From: Sphaerolaimus hirsutus
Lineage: Eukaryota > Nematoda > Chromadorea > Monhysterida > Sphaerolaimidae
Reading direction: 5' to 3'
Assembly (NCBI GenBank): GCA_964036195.1
Contig: OZ038452.1
Span: 13,262,704 to 13,326,703, forward strand
DNA: 64,000 bases
Shown: positions 52,001 through 61,565 of the stretch, piece after piece
Layout: every line of letters begins with the position of its first letter
How positions within the stretch are numbered: position 1 is the stretch's first letter
The notes under the pieces: model-generated
What the model was told of the DNA's origin: nothing
Seen by the model: the letters and a program-made list of their open reading frames with translations, nothing else
Database searches by the model: none
Translations under genes and position numbers: made by a program

Positions 52001-54301
52001 GTTGCTCGTCAGCTGCCCACCTCCCATCAGCAATCCCAATTCTGATGGAATGACATACAATCCTGACGGAAGTCTGGTGGTGCTGGTGTTTCTGGACATC
52101 AAGTCCCAGAAATAATTCAAACCCACAATAATGTCTGGCTTGAACTTGCATTCTGTCCCTTTTTCCTTGGGAATTCTGTCTGCAAAGTAACTCTCATCCG
52201 GGAAGTACTTCTGCAGGTACTTTTCGTCCTGTTCTGACACAGGCACTTTGACTTGTTCTGTGGTCAACGTCGGGACCACATCAGCCACCATATCAACTTT
52301 CTGGCCATTTCTGAGTCGCATTCTGAATTCCACTTGCTGTACTACTTTATAGTGTGGCTTTTCATTTCCGAATGTGTACACCTGGATGTGGTGTTCACCT
52401 GTACTCTTCAAATTGAGTTTCTTGGCCACTTTCTCTGACATGTATGTTCCCTGGGATCCTGTGTCCAGGAATGCTTGAATCTGTAGTGGTGGCTGTTCAG
52501 GCTCCATCTCTGTATCCATTTCTGAAGCCTCAATCACGGTTCTGGCTGTCATCAGCATTGACATATTTCTGTTTACTGACAGGTTCACTGACGTATTCTG
52601 TTGCTTTGTATTTGGTTCTGTAACCACTGTGCTGGATATGGTTTCTGTCTCTACCATTTCTGGTCCAGCTTCTTCCACAGTGACACAATTCACTGTGGCC
52701 TTTCTCTGTTGGCTCTGTGCTGGTCGACCTGCCATCGGCACAGACTTTCTTCCATTGTTTGCTGATTGCTGGCCACTCTGTTGACCATTTGCTTTGAATG
52801 CTGGAATTTGCCGTCCAGCGTTTCCATTGCCATTGTCACCAAATTTCTCTGGGCACACTGCCGTGTGGTGCCTATTGGACTTGCAATAGAAGCAACTTCT
52901 CGTAAATTGACATTGATTCATGTAATGCCCTTTCTGCAGGCATCTCAGGCATCGCTCTGCCTTTGACAAAATCACTCTCCTTTCTCTGGCAGTTTTGAAC
53001 TTTGGACACTTATCATTAAAGTGTAATTGCTGTGTGTCATTGCAGAACACACACGGCCTCCCAGGATTCATGAATCCAGCCTGTGGTGCACTCTGTCCAT
53101 TCTGGATCACAGACATGCTCCCTGTGCTGGTCCTTGGGTTCTCTGGCCCTCTGAATCGATTCCCATTGCCTTGGAATCGATTATTGAATTGCTGTGCGTG
53201 TGGATTATTCCCGAATCCCTGGCGCGATTGCTGAACTGGTGCCTCAGTTTGCTGTGCGTGCTGTACAGCCTCACTGAGCGCTAGCTGCTGGCCAAACAGC
53301 TTTCTGAATTTTTCCACCGTCAAGGCTTCCTCAGTTCCCTGTTCCTTCTGGATTTCTCTGAGAACCTCGGGTGGCACTTTCTGTTGCAGCTGGCTCAACA
53401 GCATTGGATGTTCCACTGATTCACCCAGTGACTCCAACTGCTGGAGCAGCCTTTCAATTGCATCAAACAAAATTCTCATATCCTGACAGGTATTCCTGGC
53501 CTGTCGCAGCTTCATGATATTACTCATCAGCGTGTTTCTGACCACAACTGGCTGGTCATATCTCTTTTTGAGCATTGCAATTGCGGGTGCATAATTCTCT
53601 GCGGTCACACTCAATCCACTGATCATGCCAAATGCTGAGCCTTTCAGCAAGCTCCTCAAGTATGAGAACTTGGAAATGTCCTCCAAATCTGTTCGATTGT
53701 GAATGTGGGATTCGAACATTTGCCACCATGATCGAAATTTGACAATTTCCCCAGTAAACTGTTCCACTTCCAGTTTTTGTAATTTGACGCTCTTTGCAGT
53801 GGTTGCATTGGTTGAACTGGCCCCCGGAGCAGCTCCCTGAGCTGTCAGAGCCATCTGGGCAGCCATCTGCTGTATGAATGCTGTATTGACTTCATACATG
53901 GTATTTCCGCTCTGTTGCTGGATCATGTCTTGCAACTCTTCGATGTATACATTCATGGCTGCCATTTTCTGTGTCACCAAGTCTGACATATTTGCATATT
54001 CCTCATATGAGTCTTGGTATATCTTCTGTTCTTGTTCCAACTGGTCGGGTTCGTCAATGTCCTTGACGATGTCCCTCCATGCGTCAAATTGAGTTCTCAC
54101 TGCAGTCATTGCACTTTCCAATTTTGCACCCTCCTGTTTGATAGTTGCAATCACTCTTCTCATCTCTGTTCTCTTATCTTCCTTTGATGCTTCCGCAAAT
54201 AGCTCCAGGTCATATTTGGCAAATTCTCTTGCCAATCTGCTTTCCACCCTGTGCTTTGCTGGCCCCAGGGTCTTTCTGATGTGACCTGTTGGCGAAACCA
54301 T
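45599..54301 (-). CDS. gag-pol-env: BEL Gag-Pol-Env polyprotein (2,900 aa from first ATG)
   Basis: The open frame extends to 54424 without ATG; the first ATG is at 54301. Numbering from 54424: Gag with BEL-type DUF1759 region (LEVEQFTGEIVKFRSWWQMF) 210-400; zinc knuckles CLRCLQKGHYMNQC and CFYCKSNRHHTAVC about 490-525; protease FLDTGSQGTY (Asp 654); RT with LVADIEKAFLQI and YVDN near 1096, where most RTs have YVDD; RNase H with IFVDASA and VVWSDST; integrase zinc finger ending CPTCKKLG near 1680, DDE core in GLDYLGPV, VISDNATQF and GGVYERMVG (1717, 1778, 1837); DUF5641-like end 1935-1985. The envelope begins with a signal-like segment at 2092-2116, has many Cys and a transmembrane segment at 2726-2755, then a Cys-rich, basic tail. 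No stop or frameshift was seen, so it may be functional. Confidence 0.92.
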   Translation of the reverse strand: MVSPTGHIRKTLGPAKHRVESRLAREFAKYDLELFAEASKEDKRTEMRRVIATIKQEGAKLESAMTAVRTQFDAWRDIVKDIDEPDQLEQEQKIYQDSYEEYANMSDLVTQKMAAMNVYIEELQDMIQQQSGNTMYEVNTAFIQQMAAQMALTAQGAAPGASSTNATTAKSVKLQKLEVEQFTGEIVKFRSWWQMFESHIHNRTDLEDISKFSYLRSLLKGSAFGMISGLSVTAENYAPAIAMLKKRYDQPVVVRNTLMSNIMKLRQARNTCQDMRILFDAIERLLQQLESLGESVEHPMLLSQLQQKVPPEVLREIQKEQGTEEALTVEKFRKLFGQQLALSEAVQHAQQTEAPVQQSRQGFGNNPHAQQFNNRFQGNGNRFRGPENPRTSTGSMSVIQNGQSAPQAGFMNPGRPCVFCNDTQQLHFNDKCPKFKTARERRVILSKAERCLRCLQKGHYMNQCQFTRSCFYCKSNRHHTAVCPEKFGDNGNGNAGRQIPAFKANGQQSGQQSANNGRKSVPMAGRPAQSQQRKATVNCVTVEEAGPEMVETETISSTVVTEPNTKQQNTSVNLSVNRNMSMLMTARTVIEASEMDTEMEPEQPPLQIQAFLDTGSQGTYMSEKVAKKLNLKSTGEHHIQVYTFGNEKPHYKVVQQVEFRMRLRNGQKVDMVADVVPTLTTEQVKVPVSEQDEKYLQKYFPDESYFADRIPKEKGTECKFKPDIIVGLNYFWDLMSRNTSTTRLPSGLYVIPSELGLLMGGGQLTSNRNQWTTDGAYPVVVNTIVHQIQREKWYEEAPLSIAPVPNVKDMDRLDTIGIMDQPDLVEDDEAIKQFNENVQRNPDGRYSVKFMYKPNLHELPDNKAMAFKRFRYLTNRLKRDPELLEKIQAIMKAQEEQGVIEKVQEDIMDGRKFHILPHQPVITPEKTTTKVREVYDASAKPPGMPSLNECMYRGPVILPQLVGMLMRFRLHGIALVADIEKAFLQISLQDSDRDVTRFLWYKDPTKPSMEDNIQIYRFARVPFGIICSPALLALTVRYHLNQAGTENAKLIDENLYVDNLILSVDTEQKAIELYQESKVLFTEAQMNLREWNSNNKSFTWQLAESDVAKEIVTTVLGMKWDTESDQMWLKTPKTVQQSQLSETDQKIKLPTKRTVAKVTAGCFDPMGLVSPVLLPAKRFLQTLWHSGPSAKEWDNPLSEEQTAIWQQLETELLKVGQIKFNRNLNYQSGADAQLHIFVDASAMAYSAAAYICQKTENDSGTSSLLYSRLRLAPKKPEVTIPRLELLAMLIGSRMSKFIHKELKDVKFSQTVVWSDSTCCLKWLTTAKPLACFVKNRLDEIRKIQSETENMHIRHIAGLENPADMATRGMNMSELEGSNLWWKGPEWLMTGEWPEPKVEPVTPEVMAEIKKEELKFPKASPICLGATQQVVSDPDASNVQADESKQSNPLGIEIQRFSSLTKLLDATVYVMRFVRQMHKKRSKNDSQNGLSEIMKSICGTIKPQGIISIEEREIALKYWIKVTQQNHYKRVAEILATGYSKGSQDGKKTAADQQLIKWLNVQMHQDGILKCHGRMEHTDPQEVTVPLILLPATATVTQLIVRDQHEKLMHAGVQHTLAAIRQKYWITQGRRVIYNVTRTCPTCKKLGAKPYQLPPMPDLPETRVQRARPFQYTGLDYLGPVWYKVDKDHRKMWICLFTCMVTRAVHLESVLDMTAQEFLNAVRRFIARRGKPEAVISDNATQFKLTEKVLSTSTDKAINTGKEWSEMVKNGAVQTYCSQQQIQWNMTTPMAPWQGGVYERMVGITKKHFKAAVGHRMLTLQELLTLLPEVEAVINSRPISYIYGDVKSLRVLTPKDFLTGEGQIGAPQFDADKDGEFVPRMDNAAKLQKYWETTQQTLNKFWDLWHQEYIPSLRERTQVTHKHGRLTATQEPKVNEVVLIYEENMPRGAWRMGRIEQLEPSKDGQIRSAKVRTANRNVVSRPLNQLYPLEINSKTMDIPETAVTVKVDLLDPAIVQKHVRNQSLNRDSVQNPAQRNSASDRVLRSATGKTTATTSSLVIGMLCMVLMLTGMSESATLRKAGKAYSEVFSRTYVLETSTVRPPSLAAHHGLPPLPSEWPPKSVREMQTYERFKDAIKDHPVEQVINSQSQKYQICTSGRHGHALTVPEEVQCHIPPRNFVKAMKVTLYAQRQIPQKEKAYRCYIRIKEIITHTSFWGAKGITGNFEKYQQVGVVACNYARIHKMFRGTPLVEMEPRVWTTNQTLNVEYSWCCHDKENVVSNFYMEEGTVASLDGKTVISDLQDFSQCRAMMGHCRDHNYGITVWDTENFKHQCAYERIGRFKSEISGQTIIVSKLQAAYSHSNKTKRPIGSECVPGDTYYTDQGGVFIQFDRREDVPVEWAMPGKIVEARESTISGTLYARLDDRNSKFQFLQHVVREMTQAQFAIVWHQLCQLRKNQLDMLTQLFRIDPTLGIRAMLGRQDVHAEWAGEAIMFWECKEVQPYIVYQTGKVGETCYKYTPMRLDKDGPLWFKSPGSRDLVEKSPEEDCSHTTPHLYRNEHGQWKSAHGMVHVTETPIEMTWKGQWQAFTFDAPHLFTNIVNRATNFMDVRGQIQRLQNLEHVQNQLIDYTADMSLDPRVIRNSIEGIGAGIGQTAAGIGKAYGHYISGVSKGYTNFMGGMLKGPFQVIINTIAMLLGITILVAGIVAAGYLWYNWRIATGKPVIPPCVYTCIWKCIVCPFKCIWLCFRAVRYTIKKSTQKETNYPQRKVRKTELRPAIKRRARSNSTQSVRFARRAETEDRMAKSLSAYVQPDESSADEGQVRARNRDSVHMPDIRKFTSRERAGSDTGNYLLHHQARSALASPATGPATSRTPTTSRTTTFTTEATVETPLITLAPTTTSM

Positions 54302-55504
54302 TTTTGCTGATGAATTTTCCTTCACTGTTTCAGTGCGTCGCCTGTGACGCTTGTGACGCTTCTCTGCGTCTTTCTGTGCAGTGCTCTGTGCACTACGGAT
54401 TTGTTGTGCCACGCACAATACCAATGCAGTCCTACAGGCCCCTGACGTGTTCTCACGCGTTGACCTTTACTGCACTGGCACCAGGTGTGTTCCTAAAGCC
54501 CCTGACGTGATTGTTTACACGCGTTGACTTCAACACACCGGTCAAATCCACTTGGACAATAAACAAGTTCTTTGCCCAGCAGTGTGCGCCCAAGGAGGGT
54601 CTGTACACACTCTTTCTGAGCGCTCTGGCGCTCTTTCTGGCACGCCTGTGTGCCTTGTGACCACGCCGGCCACTTGCTTTCCTGAGCGGCTCCTGTGCCG
54701 CTGTGCGCAGTGCTGCGCTTGCCGTGTCGCCCGTGACACGTTTCTGTGCACTCTGGTGCACTTTCTGATTCTGGGCAGTGTTTCTGTACACTGCTCTGCA
54801 ATTGCGCCTGTGCAATGCAGTATTCTGGCACTTTTGTGCTGTCTGATCTGATGGTACCGAGCAGGCACAGCGTGTATATTTGATGGGAGCTCCGCAAAGC
54901 CCCTACACGCTACCAAGTATCCTAATACTTGGTTTTCAAATCCACTCTCTGTCAGCTACAGCCCTCTATCAGCTACAGCCCTTTGTACACTGATACCCCT
55001 ACTTTTGCACTTCCGAGGTATGAGTCCACTCTTACCCAGTGGAGCGAGGGACCTCCGCGAATGCCCAAAAACAGCCCTTTGACTAGCGTGGCTCTGTGGC
55101 GATCCTGTCCCCGTCAGGTCACCCTCCCTTGGCATAGGAAGGACGTGCGAGCGGTCACTGGTGTCCAGATATCCAGGAGCGTCCAGCGAAAGTTTGACCA
55201 CCGTCCGACAATGACTCCTTGTCAAATGCCGGTGCCGCCCAGCGTCTAGCACCTTGCCAGAACACTGGTGAAAGCTGCCTGAAATCCTGACAGGCTTGTC
55301 AGAACTCCAGTGTCCTCCGCGCGTGAGCGTAGAACCGCTCCCAGGATGTAGACAGGAGTGCCGTGACTTTGGCACAATGCTGTCTGCAAATCAACAGCCA
55401 ACGCTCAGCCAAGGCCAATTGATGTTCAGCAGGACTTTTGAAGTTCTGCCAACTGCCGCACAATGTTCGTTCCGGCTTGGTGATAGCACAATGTCATGCA
55501 ATCA
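54302..55504 (-). other. BEL 5' leader
   Basis: Non-coding leader between the primer site and the first ATG. In-frame codons from 54424 to 54302 are open but start with TTG. GTTGACTTCAACACACC and CCCCTGACGTG words repeat near 54440-54530. The other ORFs here have no domain. Confidence 0.6.
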
Positions 55505-55521
55505 CCCTGCTCGCTGCGCCA
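55505..55521 (-). promoter_or_regulatory. BEL primer binding site, probably serine tRNA
   Basis: On the minus strand TGGCGCAGCGAGCAGGG directly follows the 5' LTR. Its complement ends CGCUGCGCCA, with a G discriminator base as in serine tRNAs. The exact tRNA was not checked. Confidence 0.6.
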
Positions 55522-57335
55522 TGTGATGAAGCCACCGAAGTCAGCGTCTTCTACCACCGAATCCGGCTGCTTCAAGACCGTAGTGAGAAACGGCCTTTAG
55601 AGTGGTTGATTTCCCCTTGTAGCCGAACGTCCACTTGTCGACAGCCAAGTTGAGTTTATTTCGTAGTTGTGTGTTAAAAAGGGGGTTTCGAATTGTTTCA
55701 GGTACTTTATTTCGATCAGATACAGCGTGTTGCAAAAGCGCTAAGCCTAGCGAGCTTCCTAGTCGAAGTTTCTATCGCTAGCTTATTTTCGTTCAGAAGC
55801 TTGGGGTCCGCAGACTGAAGTAAAAACTCTCAAAGTAGCTAAGACACGGAAATCACGTATAGAAAAACAGCTACAGTAATTTCCTAATACAAATGCACAA
55901 ATAAGACATAAATGCAGCAAATCAACACATTTAGCCGAAACAGTTGCCTTATACTGCGCGTGCGTACATTCAAATAATTATGGTAAAGAAATACCAGGTA
56001 CAAATTGGGCTAATGGAAAAACTATTAATCTTGAGGCGCGAAGTCGGCAAACTCGGCCGATTTACTAATTTGCTTCAATTTGTCAGAAAACATTGACGCA
56101 CATTGGAACTAATATGATAGGGTTGGGAAATCTAAATAGCAGTGCAAATGTTCCTAATGACGTAAATAGAACAGGGTATATTCAACATAATAATAATAAT
56201 CACTTCCTGGAAACGTATGTTGAATAAACAGTAAACTGGGACTTATTCGGGGTAAATGGGTGTTGTAATTGAGCAGAGTCTTTAATATATTTGATTGAGC
56301 GGGGTATTATAATTATTAAGTAAATATAAATAGTTGTGAGCGAGGTTATGACAATTATGCCTATGCGAAGGGCTTTATACAGTAAATGCTAGTTACACAC
56401 AGGGCACCATTTCTCTATTAGGACGCTAGCCTAGATAATTACGCAGCACGTAAATATTTACAAGTTTTGACTTTTGTAAATTGCAAGTAAACTATGCAAA
56501 TGTATATATAATCATGATCAGAAAATTACGGCGAGTTGACTGAGCCTAATTTCATGTTAATACACCTAATAATAACTTATTTGACTTTTTAACCTAAATA
56601 TTTCACATAAACATATCTATTAATCATAAAACACTTTCCTAATTAAATATTCTCCATGGATAAATAATATAGTGCAGGAAATATAATTTGATATTTTGCG
56701 TGGTAAATAAATATAGTGCATGAAAAGTAAATTAGTGCAAATAAGTAAATGTGCGAATATGAGCCTAATTATCAATTCTCTGTATTTCTTTATCCATCCA
56801 TTTTGCCACGGTCAGCACACTCCGGGCGGAAGAGTTGCTGCACCCCGTTGTTGCAGCAACGTCACATGCTGGTGGTGGTGGGCGCCAAAGTGATGAGTGG
56901 CGTTTCCACAGTCGCCTCGGTGGTGAACGTGGTCGTGCGCGAAGTCGTGGGCGTGCGTGAAGTTGCAGGTCCGGTTGCTGGCGATGCCAACGCCGACCTA
57001 GCCTGATGATGAAGCAGGTAGTTGCCCGTGTCGCTTCCTGCGCGTTCGCGTGAGGTGAATTTGCGGATATCGGGCATGTGAACACTGTCTCTGTTCCTGG
57101 CTCTGACTTGTCCCTCATCAGCTGAACTTTCATCTGGCTGAACGTATGCTGATAGTGACTTTGCCATTCTGTCCTCTGTTTCTGCTCTCCTGGCAAATCT
57201 GACGGACTGTGTTGAGTTGGATCTGGCTCTCCTCTTGATTGCTGGTCTCAACTCTGTTTTGCGTACTTTTCTCTGTGGGTAATTGGTCTCTTTTTGAGTT
57301 GACTTCTTGATAGTGTATCTGACGGCTCTGAAGCA
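55522..57335 (-). repeat. 5' LTR of the BEL element
   Basis: Includes a second copy of the polyprotein's C-terminal codons (56862-57335 region), here without any upstream coding part, so these are LTR sequence and not a gene. Confidence 0.93.
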
Positions 57336-60118
57336 CGCGAATGCCCCTAGGATTAAAAAACGCGGGAGCGTCTTTCCAGAGATTAATGGACTGCGTGTTG
57401 ACAGGCCTCAACCAAGAACCAGAACGACCAGCGTTTTTCGCATACATTGACGACTGCCTAGTGGCAAGCAATAAACCCGCAGAGCACATGCAACATCTGA
57501 CCCAGCTATTTGACCGCCTGAAATGGGCAGGAATCCGCCTAAAACCCGAGAAATGCCACTTTTTTTGTGCAAAAGTAAAATTCCTGGGGTTCGAACTAAG
57601 TGAAAAAGGCATCGCCCCAAAACGCAGCAACATCTCCGCAATATTGGATATGCCAACCCCGACCACAAAACAAGCAATAAAAACATTCTTGGGAAAAGCG
57701 GGCTATTTCAGCCAGCACATCCCGGGGTTTCACCGATTGGCCGCGCCACTAAATGAGATGGCAAAAGGAAAATACAGAGTGAACGGAAATGACCCAATTC
57801 CCCCATACGACCAATGGACATCGGACGCGACGTGCGGATACGAGATACTGAAATTGAAGCTAAGCACAGCCCCAGTCCTGGCACACCCAGACCGCTCCAA
57901 GGATTACTACTTGTACACGGACGCGTGCGATTTAGGGTTAGGGGCCGTGTTAATGCAGAAATACGGGGAAAACCCAGAAAGATTGCGACCAGTAGCGTTT
58001 GTATCAAAAAAACTACCAACAACACACAAAAACTGGTCAGTCATTGAAAAAGAAGCGCTAGCGTGCACATGGGCGCTGGACAGACTGGGGGACTACATCG
58101 ATGGGCAGAAGGTCATCCTCCGGACGGACCACAAAGCGCTAGTAAATGCACTGATCAAACCGGCACACGGGAAAATTGAAAGATGGACGCACCGGTGGGC
58201 AATGAGACTATCCCTGAAAGACCTCACCATCGAATACTGTCCCGGGGAACACAACGTCATTGCAGACACACTGAGCAGAAATCCCATCAAAGACACGGAC
58301 ACACTGGCATTCCAACGAGCCAGTGAGAGCATCCGAATACCGTTAGACAAATTGTGCCCGCACATGTCCCAGTACACGCAAACCACGGCGCATTGGGAAC
58401 AGGAGCAAGCCAAAGACCCCGAATACGCAGTCCTCAAAAAACAATTATCTGAGGGAACCATGGGCCAAGCACAGTATAAGCTAACCGGAGGCGTAATTCA
58501 GTACAAAGGACCGCAGGATTTCCAACCCTGGGCACCCCAGCACATGAGAGAAGGACTCCTACAAAGAGCACACGCAGGACAGCTGGGCGCTCATGGAGGA
58601 GCAGAACGCACAACACAGCAATTGTGTCTGGTGGCGGCATGGCCAAGAATGCGCCAAGACGCAGCAAACTTTGTCAAAAAATGTCACATTTGCAAAATCA
58701 CGAAAGACGGGCAGCGCAAAGGATTTAGCCCACTGTTCCCGGTCGAACCAGGAACCAGACCATGGCAAAAAGTAGCCATGGACACAACACCGATGCCAGA
58801 GTTCAAAGGGCACAAACACCTGCTGGTAGCGGTCGACTACCTGACCAGAGCAGTAGCATTAGCCCCGTTACGACAACTGACAGGAGAAGCAATAGTGAGA
58901 GCCCTGGAGAAACATGTTATCCATCTATTTGGGCCACCTACAGAACTAATAAGTGACAACGGAACAGAATTCGTGAACAAAAACATGACCGAACTGGCAC
59001 GCAAATGGGGCATATCCCTGCGCAACACAACCCTGTATCATTCACAGTCAAACGGTTTGGCAGAACGAGCGATTCGCAGCGTAGAGCAACTGACACGCCA
59101 GTGGGCGCAGAACAATTCGAATTCACGTGATTGGCCATCAGCACTGCCAGAAATAGCACTGCGCCTAAACGTGGCATATAACAGAGATATTGCTCACGCA
59201 CCGTTTGAGCTACTGTACGGATATATGCCATCGCTACTAGCGGGCGACACAGAAACAAGCGTCACCAAACCAAGCGACCAAAATCCCGACACCCCGCCCA
59301 GCAAGAACACAAGATTACAGAAGACACTCAAATCGCTAGCCACACACGTTCCCATTGCAGCTAAAAGACCGGACAGCCTACAAAATTTATGGCAGCAAGC
59401 CAAAACCCACCTGAAACACGCCCAAGCACGGTACAAGTGTGCCCACGACAAGAAATCAGGGCAAAACATAAAACCCGGGGACGCAGTGTACATAGAGACG
59501 AAGTGGGGCCTAGCCGTGGAACAAAAAATGCGCCCCCTGCGCACCGGTCCCTACGAAGTAGTAGGAACTGACAAATCGGTCGCGCTAGTTGACACGGGAA
59601 CGCAAATACAACGAGTCCCGATGACCTCACTAACGCTGGGAAACGAAGTGGACAACAACCTAGAAAAAAATAAAAAAACAGAAATTTCGGTCTCAAGGAC
59701 CGACGCGTGGAATCCCAACAATAAACACACCCCCCCACCCTGCAGTCACCCAGCGGCTAACATTCACAGCAGAATGGCATCATGCGGCGGCGACGGCAGC
59801 GGTAAGCGACGCGCGGCGGGCCGCGGACGCCAGCAAGGGGCGGGCAACGCGCAGGATCGGTCCCGGAGCCGCCATTTCACCCCGCCACGCGAGCCGGCAC
59901 CCAAAAGGGCGCACACTGAAGGGGTCAGTTCAGTGTGGCATGCGGAGGAAATTTTTTTTCGGGCACACAACCTAGAAAACCACCCGCAGGCGCCGCAGGC
60001 CGAGCAGCAACGCCAAGAAGCACCGTTGGTGAGCATCGTGGCCACGCAAACGCGACGAACCGGGCGCCGAACGACGCGGCCCCCACCCCGCTCAACACTA
60101 TCAATCCCCGCCGAGTGA
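57336..60118 (+). CDS. pol: Pol 3' part: RT, RNase H, integrase of the interrupted Gypsy
   Basis: Resumes the RT at RMPLGLKNAGASFQRLM. Catalytic YIDD is at 57443-57454, and the RT thumb follows with FLGFELSEKG and FLGKAGYFSQHI. RNase H shows YLYTDACDLGLGAVL, IEKEALACTWAL and RTDHKALVNAL. The integrase has a zinc finger (HAGQLGAHGG to CHICKITK), a DDE core (VAMDTTPMPEF, LISDNGTEF, NGLAERAIRS) and a GPYEVV module near 59550. After about residue 770 the protein goes on as a Gly/Arg/Pro-rich, basic tail to 60118, longer than usual. Donor-like GTAAGC at 59802 lies in this tail, so the tail may be shared with a spliced product. The reading is open throughout. Confidence 0.9.
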
Positions 60119-61264
60119 TTCACGCTAATGGTGAGTCGGGAACCCAACAAAGCACGGAATCATACAATTGGGCAACGTGCCAAATTGTCAAAAACGTTGT
60201 AGACGCGAGCGCCGAGGGCCCGCGGCACCAGCCGACGGTCGCGAACGACAGGGCCAACCGCATGGCGGCGGCCGCGGCGACGGGCACCGACTCGCGTGAG
60301 TTATTTTGCACGCGAGTCTTTTGGCGGAGGCGGGACTCCGTTAACGTACAATACCGCGCAGACACGACGCCGCGCGGCAACGGCCCACACTCTCTACTCC
60401 CGACCCCGGCGACTGGGAAAATACCGGCACCGGAAGGTGAGCCCCGCGGTGAATGTTTTCCTACCTACCGTTCCCCAGTCCGTCATGGCGGCACCAAAGT
60501 AGAACGTATTTTTTCCAGCCGCCGGTTTTCATTTCCCCACCGCGGCACCGAAATAAAATGCATTGCCCCCCCCACCGGTTTTTTGGCGTCGCAAAACAAC
60601 ACTAAAATAATGCACACAAAGAGCGCAAACCCCCCCCCCCCCCGCAGTCCCCGACAGCGTGGCCGGTTTACGCGCCACCAACGACATGCTTTCAGCGGCG
60701 ATCCAGCGTTTGTCGCTGAACCCGCAAGAGGCGGTGCCCATGCTCCGCTGGAGCCTCAATGCCGAAGGCCGCCTGCGCGACGAGCGCAACCAACTGCAGC
60801 AGCAGGTCGCGCAGCAGCAGGAGGAAGTCCGGGCGGCCGTCGACGGCATGGGAAAAGCGAAGGCGGAGGCGGCGGCGACCCGGCAGCGCAGCACGAAACT
60901 GGCCGCTCAAGTAAAGAAAGCGCGCGCACCCAGCCCCAAGAAAACCACCGCCCGCACCACGCAGACGCCCCCCATGCCCAGCCCACAACCCCCCCGCAGC
61001 CCGGTGCTCAGCGATACGGACGACGATCTGCTGCCACGCGATTCCCCCCAGGTACGACGGGTCGGACTTCCCCCGTACTTCATTTTCTCCCGCCTCCCCA
61101 CCCTCCTATCCCCGCTGCAGCCACAGCCCGGCCCCGGCCCCAGCAGAATTCCCCGTGCAGCGACGCCGCTTGGCGCCAGCAGCAGCGAAACCACGCCGCC
61201 GCGCAAAATTCCCACAACGGATCTGCGCTCATGGCTAACCAAGGGAGGAAAGAAGAAGCGTTGA
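59774..61264 (+). CDS. Candidate spliced accessory gene of the Gypsy element
   Basis: A possible first exon starts with ATG at 59774 (AGAATGGC) and can end at GTAAGC (59802); other good donors are at 60131, 60296 and 60437. A C-run followed by GCAG (60631-60647) or GACAG (60657) looks like a 3' splice site. The main open frame then runs from 60659 (its first ATG at 60686) to TGA at 61262: a Leu/Gln/Ala-rich helix likely to form a coiled coil (ERNQLQQQVAQQQEEVRAA), a Pro-rich middle and a basic end (SWLTKGGKKKR). The function is not recognised. The exact exon pairing is a guess. Confidence 0.45.
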
Positions 61265-61552
61265 AAAGGGCAGTTTATTTTAGAGAAAGTCGTTTGGTGG
61301 AGAAAATTTTTGTAAATTAGCGGAAGTAGTTTATTTTATTTATTTGTGTCGAATACGGGTTGATATTTATTTGATGGCCTTTTGCCAGATGAGTTTTTCA
61401 CACGGGTTTTTTTTCTTTCGAAATTTTACGGGTACAAAATTTCGGATATTACCGGTATATTATTTTTTGTTCATTTTGCCTCACGTGACTAACTTTGGTA
61501 CGCAGCTTGGATTTGTATTTATTTTGTTTTTTTTTACCCCTGCCCCGGGCTT
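61265..61552 (+). other. 3' untranslated part of the Gypsy element
   Basis: T-rich and without a supported ORF; leads to the polypurine tract. Confidence 0.5.
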
Positions 61553-61565
61553 GGGGGGGGGGGGG
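61553..61565 (+). promoter_or_regulatory. Polypurine tract (13 G)
   Basis: An uninterrupted run of 13 G abuts the 3' LTR, where the plus-strand primer is expected. An all-G tract is unusual; mixed A/G is the norm. Confidence 0.75.

Larger units (their letters stand above)
44259..57335 (-). mobile_element. BEL/Pao LTR retrotransposon with envelope
   Basis: Inserted on the minus strand in the Gypsy pol. LTRs of equal length (1,814 bp) lie at 55522-57335 (5') and 44259-46072 (3'). Read on the minus strand they begin TGCTTCAGAG and end TTCATCACA. It encodes one large Gag-PR-RT-RH-IN-Env ORF. Only a few LTR differences were seen (such as near 44353/55616 and 44528/55791), so it is recent. No TSD is present: AATAC precedes and CGCGA follows. 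Confidence 0.95.

Noticed and set aside
54302-54424. Extension of the BEL polyprotein to 54424
   Set aside because: The codon at 54424 is TTG. The first ATG is at 54301, and the added residues show no domain.
59935-61320. 461-aa plus-strand ORF
   Set aside because: It overlaps the end of pol and the coiled-coil frame, is compositionally biased, crosses the C-run and splice-like sites, and shows no domain. High GC keeps it open.
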